Source: Spirochaeta sp. (GTDB lineage: Bacteria; Myxococcota_A; UBA9160; UBA4427). Taken from it: 50,810 nucleotides of DNA. The translations under genes were made by a program, and so were the position numbers. Shown here piece by piece: positions 9,078-17,668 of this stretch. The stretch lies in NCBI GenBank assembly GCA_002691025.1, contig NZGT01000112.1, positions 32,885 to 83,694 on the forward strand, written 5' to 3'. The notes beneath the pieces were generated by a model that had not been told where the DNA came from, made no database searches, and saw nothing but the letters and a program-made list of their open reading frames with translations. Position 1 is the first letter of the stretch; each line of letters starts with the position of its first letter.

Positions 9078-11364
9078 GATCCTGAGAACACTCCGGCATT
9101 GGCTACTCGCCCTGATCCTGGGCCTGCCTCTCGGGGTCAGTTGCGCCCAGACGGCACCGCCCCTGGGAGACCCGATCCTTCTCCCCATGAAACGTTCCGT
9201 GGGCTGGCTCCCCGAACCCACCGACAAAGCCGGCGCCACGGCCGCCGCAGCCGCCCTGGCCAACAAGCCCAAACTGCTTGAAGAGCAGGTCGTCATCATT
9301 CGGGAAACCAACGACAGCCACAAAGGCGAAGATCTTGAAATCCTGAGCCAGGACCTGGTCCACTCCACCTTGGATGATCCGAGAGCCTACCGGGAAGCCA
9401 GCACAAAACTGACGAAAGGCTATGGGACAGACCATGCGGTACAAGCCCGACTCGATCAGGCGGTCGGCAACGACCCCCTGGACCTGGCTCGACAAAGACG
9501 TTGGGATACATGGGAAACCTACTGGGCTCGCACCTTCAACGCCGTAGCGAAAACCGTCGGCCAGTCCGTGACGAGTGGATTCATCCTGGCGCCGGTCCAA
9601 CTGGCGACCACAACCGGTCACTATCTCGCTTCTTTCTCCAACGATGAGCCGCTCTCGACTTCGGGTCGCCAGGAACTCGCACTCCACAAGGAATACCTGG
9701 CTCGTCACGGCGATGCCGACAACGCGGAAGACATCCAGAAAAGAGTGGACAAGAACCAGGAGCGGCTCGTCTCGACCATGCACAAGCGAAGACTGCGCGC
9801 CGCCCGATACGCGCGCAACTCCGGGAAGCACCGAGCCGCGATTCTCGAGTCGAAACGGGCGTTGGCGTGGGGCCACCATGAAGATGCAGTCGAGATCAAA
9901 CAGGTTTCGCAACAAAAGCTACAAGAGCAACTTCGACTTCTCGGCCAATCCCTCAAAGCCGCTGATCAAGATGGCTTCAATCACGGTGACGAATGGGACG
10001 TCAACCTGGCCACCGAACTGCTACTGACCTCATCGCGCAAAGAGCCTCTTTCAGAGGACACACTCGAAGTGCTGAAGAAACACGCCTACCAGGATGGACC
10101 CCGAAACGGAGAATCCCTCTACATCTACGCCATGGCCCAGAAAGAAGCCGGCTTCGAGGACCAGAGTTGGGCCACCCTCCAACACCTCTCCAAACAGGGT
10201 CACGGTGAAACACCCATGGCCCGACACGCCAGCCACTCACTCAACGACGCCTGGCAGAATCCCTACAGGGCTTATCGTTCCATGATCAGCGAACGAAACA
10301 ACGAGAAGTGGAAATGGCGCATTCTCGGTGGCTATGCCAACGGAACAAAGTACCCCAACCTGCCCCGTCCCGTAGCCTATACGCTCGAGGGGCCTGGAAT
10401 CGCCAGCACGGTCGCGACCTCGCCCGTCCGAATGATCTTTGCAAATCTGGGCAAGGAGCCGGACTTCCAGCGCCCGGCGGCTGTTCTTGGCTATCGCTAC
10501 CTCGAACTCAACCCACGAGGAACCCACAGTCGGGAAGTCATGATATGGCTCTTCAAGTATGAGCAAAAACGTGGAAATCATGCCGCTGCACTTCGTTTGG
10601 CCGATTTCATTCCTGGAACCGATCCAGAGAAGAGGAATGCACTCGCAGAAGCCGCCTCCAATCAAGCGCTCACCGCAGCCAATCGTTCCAAACGCCCCGA
10701 CTACCGCACCCATATACTCCGACAGACCTCGACCGAGTACCCCGACACCCAAGCCGGCGTGATCGCGGGCAAGGAGGTCAGGCTCGCGCTCGTCCACTCT
10801 TCACCGCAGAAGATCAGGATGACGCGTGACTTCCTCAAGCAGAACCCGCGCGTTTCCGGAGACACCGGGCTCGGACTGAACCCGAACATGATCAACGGTG
10901 AACTCGACGACGGAGAACTCCACCCATCGGGTGTCAGCATGCTCGGTGGACGAAGGCTCCAGTTCAACATGGTCCAACACGACAAAACAGGGGATGACCC
11001 GCCGGCCATCGTGAAAAAACAGGTCTCCCAGGACAGGATGGCGAAGCTCGCTTCCTCTCTGGAGGAAACCACCCAACGAAACCAGCTTCTGGATCAGGAT
11101 GATCTTCTTGACTCAGACGCAGATCGGGATCACTTCCTTGAACGAGCTCGGGTCGGCCTCACCGAGCAGAAGGACCATCGACCGAGTGCCCAGAGTACCT
11201 ACGTCTACAAGAGCATGAGAGAACGATACGGACTCGTACGGGGTCGGGACTCGATCCTGCCATTCGATCTGGTTGTCCAGGGCAATTTCCAGGACCTCGG
11301 ACTCGGCGCCTTCCCCCGATGGCGAGAGCCAGAACAAACACCCGACGCATTCCTCTATCGGTAG
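9058..11364 (+). CDS. large exported protein, TPR-like, function unknown
   Basis: Not recognised. It has 768 residues from GTG 9058, a start that overlaps the upstream lipoprotein gene by 20 bases. Residues about 14-30 are hydrophobic and end in LGVSCAQT, a signal peptide that may be a non-canonical lipobox. The mature part is rich in Lys, Arg, Glu and Gln, with helical segments such as RAAILESKRALAWGHHEDAVE. A mid-protein stretch (about residues 330-560) has TPR-like helix pairs (YIYAMAQKEAGFEDQSWATL). No catalytic motif is seen. With the upstream lipoprotein it may form an envelope complex; that is inference from overlap and shared style. It ends 2 bases before convergent glcF. Confidence 0.72.
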   Translation: MTDSHTEILRTLRHWLLALILGLPLGVSCAQTAPPLGDPILLPMKRSVGWLPEPTDKAGATAAAAALANKPKLLEEQVVIIRETNDSHKGEDLEILSQDLVHSTLDDPRAYREASTKLTKGYGTDHAVQARLDQAVGNDPLDLARQRRWDTWETYWARTFNAVAKTVGQSVTSGFILAPVQLATTTGHYLASFSNDEPLSTSGRQELALHKEYLARHGDADNAEDIQKRVDKNQERLVSTMHKRRLRAARYARNSGKHRAAILESKRALAWGHHEDAVEIKQVSQQKLQEQLRLLGQSLKAADQDGFNHGDEWDVNLATELLLTSSRKEPLSEDTLEVLKKHAYQDGPRNGESLYIYAMAQKEAGFEDQSWATLQHLSKQGHGETPMARHASHSLNDAWQNPYRAYRSMISERNNEKWKWRILGGYANGTKYPNLPRPVAYTLEGPGIASTVATSPVRMIFANLGKEPDFQRPAAVLGYRYLELNPRGTHSREVMIWLFKYEQKRGNHAAALRLADFIPGTDPEKRNALAEAASNQALTAANRSKRPDYRTHILRQTSTEYPDTQAGVIAGKEVRLALVHSSPQKIRMTRDFLKQNPRVSGDTGLGLNPNMINGELDDGELHPSGVSMLGGRRLQFNMVQHDKTGDDPPAIVKKQVSQDRMAKLASSLEETTQRNQLLDQDDLLDSDADRDHFLERARVGLTEQKDHRPSAQSTYVYKSMRERYGLVRGRDSILPFDLVVQGNFQDLGLGAFPRWREPEQTPDAFLYR

Positions 11365-11366
11365 TT

Positions 11367-12671
11367 TCAAGCTACCGGGGATTCGTCCGGGCCCAGGGCT
11401 TGATCGAGCAACTCGATGGGGTGGGCCACCTCGGCCTCCCAGCCCCTGGACGCCACACCGGATTGCAATTGCATCAGGCACCCGGGATTGCCAGTCAAGA
11501 TCCACTCTGGGGCCGCCGCCTCCAGGTCGTCCAGTTTCTGCTCGAGAACTGCATCCGCCATCTGCGCCTGCAACAGGTTGTAGGTACCGGCAGCGCCACA
11601 ACAGCGATCGGCGTTGGCATGCGGAACGAGTTCCAGGTCCGGGATCAAATCCAACAGACGCCGAGGAGCGGAAGCCACCCCCTGCGCATGCACCAGGTGG
11701 CAGGGGTCGTCATAGCAGACACGTGCCGGCAGACTTCGAAGAGGCTCGCGAAAGCCCACCTCATCCAGAAACTCGGCGACGTCTCTCGCCTTCCCCTCAA
11801 GCGATCCAGAACCCTCGGGCAACCAGTGATCCACCTCACGAAGCGCAGCCCCGCAGCCTGCAGAGTTCGTGATCAGGGCATCAAAGCCTTCCGTGTCTTC
11901 CCCACCAAAAGCCTGCTTGTTCTGTCTCGCCAGATCGCGGGCGGAAGCCAGATCACCCGAATGCGCATGAAGCGCCCCACAACAGACCTGATCACCCGGC
12001 ACCCAGACATCGAAACCGTTGGCCGCCAGTACACGCACGCTGGCCCGATTGATCCGCCCGAACAACTCAGGCATGACGCACCCCTCAAGAAAAGCCACGC
12101 GTCCACGTCGAGGGCTTTTGGCGGGCGTAAAGGCGGGCAGCCTTTCTCGCTCCGCCGAGGGCGGTATGGCCGGAAGAAGGCGCTGGGCACGGGAAAGGCC
12201 TCCGGGCAGGAAGGGCGCGGCGAGACGATCCAGGCGAAGGCGCTGCACCCACCCCAGCAATGAAACCAACCACTTGAGGCGACCCTTGTGAGCCAGTACA
12301 TGTCGTAGAGCAAAGCCCTCGACGCGAAACCCCAGCCCCTTTCGCAAACCGCTCTGAGCCACAATGGCCCGACCCTGCTCGAGCAAGGCGCCGTAGCGGA
12401 CACCGGATGGACATTTGGTTTCACAAGCCCTGCAGCCCAGACAAAGGTGCAATTCGTCTGCCACTGTCTGGGAAAGTTCGATCTCTCCTTCCGCCACTCC
12501 ACGCATCAAATGGACTCGACCCCGGGGAGAACTGGTCTCGCGACCGGTGACTCGATAGGTCGGGCAAGACGTCAGACACAAACCACAGTGGACGCAATCG
12601 AGCGTTCCGGAATAGATCTCCGAATCGACATCAAGAATCTGGATCGGCTCTGGACATTCGGCAGACGACAA
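11367..12671 (-). CDS. glcF: glycolate oxidase iron-sulfur subunit GlcF
   Basis: This is the electron-transfer subunit of the membrane-associated glycolate dehydrogenase, which oxidises glycolate to glyoxylate. Two [4Fe-4S] ferredoxin motifs (CVHCGLCLTSCP and CLGCRACETKCP) lie in the first 90 residues. Two cysteine-rich CCG modules follow (EGCVMPELF with DQVCCGALH; YDDPCHL with DRCCGAAG). Its 434 residues fit the family. The start is TTG at 12671, supported by AGGAAGAG five bases upstream; no ATG or GTG exists in frame before a stop. A gap of 226 bases separates it from glcE and holds no gene that I can support. Confidence 0.94.
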   Translation of the reverse strand: MSSAECPEPIQILDVDSEIYSGTLDCVHCGLCLTSCPTYRVTGRETSSPRGRVHLMRGVAEGEIELSQTVADELHLCLGCRACETKCPSGVRYGALLEQGRAIVAQSGLRKGLGFRVEGFALRHVLAHKGRLKWLVSLLGWVQRLRLDRLAAPFLPGGLSRAQRLLPAIPPSAERERLPAFTPAKSPRRGRVAFLEGCVMPELFGRINRASVRVLAANGFDVWVPGDQVCCGALHAHSGDLASARDLARQNKQAFGGEDTEGFDALITNSAGCGAALREVDHWLPEGSGSLEGKARDVAEFLDEVGFREPLRSLPARVCYDDPCHLVHAQGVASAPRRLLDLIPDLELVPHANADRCCGAAGTYNLLQAQMADAVLEQKLDDLEAAAPEWILTGNPGCLMQLQSGVASRGWEAEVAHPIELLDQALGPDESPVA

Positions 12672-12897
12672 AAGAACTCTTCCTGGATGTAATGACGTGG
12701 GAGCGCAGCCACCTGGCTGTCAATCCGAACCGGGTCGAAAATCAAATCGGAGTCGGTACCGGCCTGCTCCATGAACCGATACTTTGCCCGAAGAACCTTC
12801 CCATTCTACCCCGAAAAAGATGGATTCGTAGAGACAGTTCAAAACCGATGACGGAAAGTCCCTCGCCTTCGGGAAGCGGACCCTCAGCTTTGAGTGG

Positions 12898-14187
12898 CTA
12901 GAAGGATTTCACGAAACATCCCCGATTCAGAAGCGACAGGGGATCAAACTGCATCTTGAGTTCTCCCATCAGGTTCTGTGGGTCCTGCGTGTTGAAACCA
13001 GCCAGTTCATCCGGGCAAGGTGCGGGAAAAGACTCAATGACCCAATCCGCCCTCACCCGAGCCGCCACCCTTTCAATCAAAGCCAGGGGGTTCGGAAGAT
13101 CCTTCGTGACCCTCGAGGCCGTTGGATCATGAAACGCGTAGACGGTGGTGGGTTCGGGATAAGCCAGAACCTCGAAGCCAGCCTCATCCAGCAGGCGACA
13201 GGCTTCTTCCAGGCCGGAAGGCAGAAGATGAAGGCGCACTCGAAAGCCACCCGGGGAAGCCGGCCGATAAAGAGCCTTCAAGGAATCCAACGCCTGGGAC
13301 GAGAGGCTCTGGGCAGTGGCCTGGTCGGCCAACCACTCGCTGTCGTACCGGGTCACGGTTTCATCGCCCGCGCATTCCACCAGGAGTCGCCAGCAGGCTC
13401 CGGCCTTTGGGGGAGCCCCAAGCCCAGAAACACGAGTGGCCAGGGTTTCTGGAAGAAGAACCACGGCGCGAGCCGATGTCCGACGCGAGGCCTCAAGCGC
13501 AATCCGGAAGCTGGCCTCTCCGCCATCCAGGGAAAGCGCCATGCATTCGACGGACTCGACCTTCGGATGCAACCTGAGCCAGGCGCTCTCGATGATCGCA
13601 AGCGTCCCGAAGGACCCGACATAGAGCTTGGCCATGTCATAGCCCGTCACGTTCTTCACCACTCGAGCACCACAACGGGTTCGCTCACCCGTCGCCAGCG
13701 TCGTCTCAAGACCCAGCACATTGTCACGAACGGCGCCGAATCCAAGCCGGCGCGGTCCGGAGTTGGCTGTCGCCAGGGTTCCACCCAAGGTGGCCCCCAA
13801 GGCGCTGGCTTCCATGGGCAGGGTCCAGCCGGCTTCATCCGCGACTTGAACCAGATCTTCAAGAGGCGTGCCCGCATGGGCCCTCATGACTCCATCCGCT
13901 GCGTCGCATTCATCGATTCCAGAAATCGCTCGACAGGAAAGGCGGATCTGAGTGTCCTGGACTGCCTTGATCATATCGAGCCGAGTGCCCGCGCCCGTAA
14001 CCAGAACCGGCTCGGAGTGCGCTGACAGGACCTGCATCACCTGAGCGAGTCCGTCCACCGACTCTGGCTCCAGACCGAAACGGAGCGGCACATCGCCGGC
14101 GATCACCGGCGGATCAAAACGGGAGAAACCGGAACTGGAAAGTGCCTCCAGCTCAGAGATGACGATCGGCTCTGAAAGGTCCCTCAC
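12898..14187 (-). CDS. glcE: glycolate oxidase FAD-binding subunit GlcE
   Basis: This is the second flavin-type subunit of glycolate dehydrogenase. It has a PCMH-type FAD domain with VTGAGTRLD, GGTLATANSGPRRLGFG and VKNVTGYDMAKLYVGSFG, and ends in a short cap region. GTG 14187 is chosen: it overlaps the glcD stop as GTGA, a common coupling arrangement, and gives 429 residues. An in-frame GTG at 14238 would run 55 bases into glcD. GlcE works with GlcD and GlcF, all three present here in order D-E-F. Confidence 0.93.
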   Translation of the reverse strand: MRDLSEPIVISELEALSSSGFSRFDPPVIAGDVPLRFGLEPESVDGLAQVMQVLSAHSEPVLVTGAGTRLDMIKAVQDTQIRLSCRAISGIDECDAADGVMRAHAGTPLEDLVQVADEAGWTLPMEASALGATLGGTLATANSGPRRLGFGAVRDNVLGLETTLATGERTRCGARVVKNVTGYDMAKLYVGSFGTLAIIESAWLRLHPKVESVECMALSLDGGEASFRIALEASRRTSARAVVLLPETLATRVSGLGAPPKAGACWRLLVECAGDETVTRYDSEWLADQATAQSLSSQALDSLKALYRPASPGGFRVRLHLLPSGLEEACRLLDEAGFEVLAYPEPTTVYAFHDPTASRVTKDLPNPLALIERVAARVRADWVIESFPAPCPDELAGFNTQDPQNLMGELKMQFDPLSLLNRGCFVKSF

Positions 14188-15653
14188 CGGATCGGCACCG
14201 TGTCGTAGCCCCTTGCTTTGGGGTTCGCTTCCGTGCACGCGCGTGGAGTCGGAATCAACTTGCCTGGATTGCAGAAACCATCCGGATTGAATGCGTTGCG
14301 TAATCGCATCATGGCTGCGAGATCGGCGTCATCAAAAAGCAGACCCATATAATCCCGCTTCTCGATCCCTACACCGTGCTCCCCGGTCAGCACCCCGCCC
14401 ACCTTCACGCAAAGCTCCAACATCTCCTTGCCGGCCGCGAGGACCCTTTTCAACTCTTCCTCGTCCCGGCGGTCGTACGAGATATTCGGGTGCAGGTTGC
14501 CATCTCCCGCATGGAAGATATTCGAAAGGGTCAACGAATAGCGATCGCCAATCTCACATATGCCTTCCAACACCTCTGGAAGGCGCGCCCTGGGGACCAC
14601 TGCATCGTGGACATAGAGATCCGGAGCCAACCGCCCCATGGCTCCAAAAGCCCCCTTCCTGGCCCGCCAGAAATGAGTGCGCTCTTCCGGACTCCGCGCC
14701 ACGGAAACCTCTCGAGCGCCCTCCTGATCGGCCATCTTGCGGATCCGCAGCAACTGACCCGGCAACTCACACTCTGCCCCATCCAACTCAACGATCAAGA
14801 CAGCCCCGGCATCCACGGGAAGGCCGGCCGCATAGACACTGGCTTCAACAGCCACAACCGTTCTCTGGTCCACCACCTCAAGAGCGGCGGGCACCATGCC
14901 GGAACGAATCACCCGCCCGACCAGTCGACACGCCGAAGGCACATCGTCGAAAATCACAAGGGCCGTTTCCGTCGCTTCCGGAATCTCGGTCAACCGCACC
15001 GTCATCTCGGTCACGACACCCAGGGTGCCTTCACTGCCCACCACGGCTCCCACCAGATCGTAACCGGGTGAAAAACCGGAAGCAGAGCCCAACCGGGTAA
15101 TGGCTCCGTCTGGCAAAACCATTTCAAGCGCAAGAATATGGTTCGTGGTGGTCCCGTATTTCAGCGTGTGCGGCCCGCCCGAGTTTTCGGCAACGTTCCC
15201 CCCCACCGTGCAAGCCTGCTGACTGGACGGATCCGGGGCATAGAAAAGACCGAGGTGCTCCACTTCAGTGGACAGGTCTGCGTTTACCACTCCTGGCTGG
15301 ATCACGGCTTGTCTGTTGTATCCGTCCACGTTCAAAATGGAATTCATCCGCATACAGCTGATGATCACCGCGCCGTCGGAAGGCTGGGCCCCCCCGGAGA
15401 GTCCCGTCCCCGCGCCCCGCGGTACGAATTTTCGATTGGCTGCGCGACAGGCCTTGATGACGGCAGAAACCTCTTCCGTCGAACCCGGCAGGACCACCAC
15501 CGCGGGTGAACCCGGGTCCAGCGTCAGGGCATCGGTGCCATAAACGAAGAGTTCCGCGGGGTCCGACAAGCAATTCTCGACACCCACGATGTGTTGAAGT
15601 CGATCAACGAAAGCATCGTGGTCACTCTTTGAAGCGATCCCGGTTAAAGCCAT
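14184..15653 (-). CDS. glcD: glycolate oxidase subunit GlcD
   Basis: This is the main catalytic flavoprotein of glycolate (or D-2-hydroxyacid) dehydrogenase. It is a 489-residue FAD-binding PCMH/FAD-linked oxidase C family member. Visible blocks are PRGAGTGLSGGAQP, ACTVGGNVAENSGGPH, the FSPGYDLVGAVVGSEGTLG region, HAGDGNLHPN (metal/substrate-binding His residues of the C-terminal domain) and GVLTGEHGVGIEK. It is the first gene of glcDEF, with 38 bases between it and the upstream TPR-zincin gene on the same strand. The three subunits recover carbon from glycolate, for example from photorespiration products or algal exudates. Confidence 0.95.
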   Translation of the reverse strand: MALTGIASKSDHDAFVDRLQHIVGVENCLSDPAELFVYGTDALTLDPGSPAVVVLPGSTEEVSAVIKACRAANRKFVPRGAGTGLSGGAQPSDGAVIISCMRMNSILNVDGYNRQAVIQPGVVNADLSTEVEHLGLFYAPDPSSQQACTVGGNVAENSGGPHTLKYGTTTNHILALEMVLPDGAITRLGSASGFSPGYDLVGAVVGSEGTLGVVTEMTVRLTEIPEATETALVIFDDVPSACRLVGRVIRSGMVPAALEVVDQRTVVAVEASVYAAGLPVDAGAVLIVELDGAECELPGQLLRIRKMADQEGAREVSVARSPEERTHFWRARKGAFGAMGRLAPDLYVHDAVVPRARLPEVLEGICEIGDRYSLTLSNIFHAGDGNLHPNISYDRRDEEELKRVLAAGKEMLELCVKVGGVLTGEHGVGIEKRDYMGLLFDDADLAAMMRLRNAFNPDGFCNPGKLIPTPRACTEANPKARGYDTVPIR

Positions 15654-15691
15654 ATCAGAATTCCAGCGGACTCCGAGTCCAGCCCAAGAGG

Positions 15692-16783
15692 TTACGCAAG
15701 GCCCAGACGCTCAAGGTCATCTTCGTCAAGGCCAAGATAATGACCGATCTCATGACGTACCGTGATCTGGATTTGTTCGATCAACTCATCCTGGTTCCGA
15801 CAGACCTTCTCAAGATTGCACTTGAAGAGAATGACCCGGTCTAGATCCGAGACCTGCTCGGTACAACTGGCTTCTGTGCGGGGAACGCCCATGAAAAGAC
15901 CCAGGATCTGGGGCGAAACACGCTCTCCTCTCACAACGTCAAGAGAGGGAAACTCTTCTACCGTCAAGGGGACATCGGAGATGTACTCACGAACCGACGC
16001 AGGAAGGTTGTCCAAAGCCACCTGAATCGCACTCGAAAAGAACTCATCCGAAACCTGCAGGGGGATCGGAAACAAAAGTGGATCCAGTGCATTCGCCCGA
16101 GCAAAAGCCAACTGAGCCACACCGGCCGCCTCTTCCTGGCGAGAACGATTGCCCTCTTGGTCCGCCTCGAACTCCAACCTCTCCAGAACCAGACCCAGGC
16201 TGTAGGCCACGTGAGGAGAGTCCGGGTCAACCAGGCTGGCCCTCTCAAGAACGCGCCGGGACGCCTCGTAATTCCCCATCTCAAAGAGGACATGTCCCTC
16301 AAAGGCACTGTAGGTCGGATGATCTCCCATGGACTTGAGAGAACGCCGTATCAGGAAAACAGCCCCCTCGAGATCATCGAGATAGAAGAGCGATTTGCTC
16401 TTCAGGTAACAGATCTCGGCCTGAAAGGCGCTCTCCAGACGAGGCAGAGAGGCGTCACCCGCCAAAAGAGCGTCGCAAGCCTCAAGGGCCAGCCTGTACT
16501 CAGCCAACTCCTCAACAAGAATCTCGAGCCGGTTGAGATGAGCCGAGCTGAATTTGGAATCCGCCTCGATCGCCTGATCGAATTCATACAAGGACTCATC
16601 GATGCGGCCCTCATCCCAGAGAATCTCTCCACGCCCGTTATGCGCTTCTGCTCCGCCGGGATGGGCTTTCAGGGCTTCATCCAGCCAGGCCAAAGCCTCC
16701 TCGACTCGGCCACCGTGGGAGGCGTCCATGGCCTGATCCAGGCAATCCCAGTAGCGGTCTTTGTCATTTTGCATGGGTCTCAT
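15692..16783 (-). CDS. TPR protein fused to a minimal zincin metallopeptidase domain
   Basis: The 363-residue protein has two parts. Residues 1 to about 210 form tandem TPR-type helices (for example EEALAWLDEALKAHPGGAEAHNGRGE and the repeats that follow, with the A-G-Y/L pattern). The last 130 residues end in RHEIGHYLGLDEDDLERLG. HEIGH (344-348) is a zincin HExxH active site, and the pattern after it matches the small 'metallopeptidase family'/DUF1025 group, usually found as a stand-alone protein of about 110-130 residues. There is no signal peptide, so it is probably cytoplasmic. The substrate is unknown. ATG 16774 is an alternative start three codons later. Confidence 0.82.
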   Translation of the reverse strand: MRPMQNDKDRYWDCLDQAMDASHGGRVEEALAWLDEALKAHPGGAEAHNGRGEILWDEGRIDESLYEFDQAIEADSKFSSAHLNRLEILVEELAEYRLALEACDALLAGDASLPRLESAFQAEICYLKSKSLFYLDDLEGAVFLIRRSLKSMGDHPTYSAFEGHVLFEMGNYEASRRVLERASLVDPDSPHVAYSLGLVLERLEFEADQEGNRSRQEEAAGVAQLAFARANALDPLLFPIPLQVSDEFFSSAIQVALDNLPASVREYISDVPLTVEEFPSLDVVRGERVSPQILGLFMGVPRTEASCTEQVSDLDRVILFKCNLEKVCRNQDELIEQIQITVRHEIGHYLGLDEDDLERLGLA

Positions 16784-16899
16784 CCGATCCGAAGCGGATT
16801 TTGAAGCATAGCAAAGCCGCGTCGGCCAGAGGTCGCGCTACTCTTGCCACAAATCCGCCAGAGTCGCGCTTCGAACCGTCCGCCACCCAAGGAGAACCC

Positions 16900-17421
16900 A
16901 TGCGACACGAAACACATCTCGCCCATTTCATACTTGTCAGCCTGAGCCTCCTTCTCCTTACGGCCTGCGCCCCCACCGTACCCAAAGGGGCTTCCTTCAA
17001 ACCCCTCGCCCCACCTGACTCCAAGGACACCCTCATTTACGTCTTCCGCGACGATTCCCTTCGGGGCATCGGCGGTGTCGACATCGAGCTCGACGGCGAA
17101 AAGCTCGGAAACCTCCTGAACGGGGAATATCTCGCCTTCCTGGTCGATCCCGGCCAGCACTCGCTGAAAGCCAGAATGAAATGGCTTCAGATCATCCCTC
17201 GCTCCTGGAACTCTCTCGACTTCAATACCCGAGCCGGCGAAACCGTCTATCTCCGGGTCTGGGCCGCCTACCAGAGCACCCCAGGCCGCTCAGACAGCTA
17301 CGCGGACCCCACGGCCACCTCTTCTGACCAGAACGGCGAAGTGGGACTGTTCCTAGGCATTCAAAAGCCGGCTCTCGCTCGCGAAGAGCTCAAAAGCAGT
17401 CGACGCGCCGCCGGACATTAG
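16900..17421 (+). CDS. DUF2846-type lipoprotein
   Basis: A 173-residue lipoprotein. A hydrophobic leader ends in the lipobox LLLTAC (Cys about residue 19). The mature part has the DUF2846 pattern: IYVFRDDSLRG, then a beta-rich IELDGEKLGNLLNGEYLAFLVDPGQHSL and a late ETVYLRV strand. The family's function is not established. ATG 16900 sits behind a clear AAGGAGA ribosome-binding site, which decides it over the longer in-frame ORF. It is divergent from the TPR-zincin gene and shares the 116-base region between them. Confidence 0.85.
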   Translation: MRHETHLAHFILVSLSLLLLTACAPTVPKGASFKPLAPPDSKDTLIYVFRDDSLRGIGGVDIELDGEKLGNLLNGEYLAFLVDPGQHSLKARMKWLQIIPRSWNSLDFNTRAGETVYLRVWAAYQSTPGRSDSYADPTATSSDQNGEVGLFLGIQKPALAREELKSSRRAAGH

Positions 17422-17473
17422 CTCGACAGCCGCCCTCACAGCCTCAGCATGCGCTTGATGGCCAGAAGCGGAT

Positions 17474-17549
17474 TGGTGGGCCCTCTCGGATTTGAACCGA
17501 GGACCATCCAGTTATGAGCCGGGTGCTCTAACCACTGAGCTAAGGGCCC
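17474..17549 (-). tRNA. tRNA-Ile2 with CAU anticodon (lysidine type)
   Basis: A 76-base cloverleaf including the encoded CCA. The acceptor stem is GGGCCCT paired with AGGGCCC, with discriminator A. The D arm is GCTC/GAGC with loop AGTGGTTA. The anticodon loop is CTCATAA, and the T arm is CTCGG-TTCAAAT-CCGAG. The anticodon stem has one C.A mismatch at its outer end. CAU could mean Met, but the 5' half (CTTAGCTCAGTGGTTAGAGC after the first bases) closely follows E. coli ileX, and it lacks initiator features. I therefore assign tRNA-Ile2, whose C34 is changed to lysidine by TilS to read AUA. Confidence 0.85.
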
Positions 17550-17668
17550 GCCGTAGGGAATACTAACCCAAAAGCAGCCAGGCACTGAGGGGCGAGGCGG
17601 AAACAAGAATTCCGTCTGAGATGCTTTCTGCCATTGTCCTCGTCCCGACTTCTTGTCAGAATTCCGCC

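Noticed and set aside
11319-12263. Plus-strand ORF of over 300 codons opposite glcF
   Set aside because: The minus-strand GlcF frame with its iron-sulfur motifs is certain, and the plus frame has no recognisable feature.
17474-17549. Initiator or elongator tRNA-Met
   Set aside because: The anticodon is CAU, but the sequence follows tRNA-Ile2 (ileX), so Ile2 is preferred.
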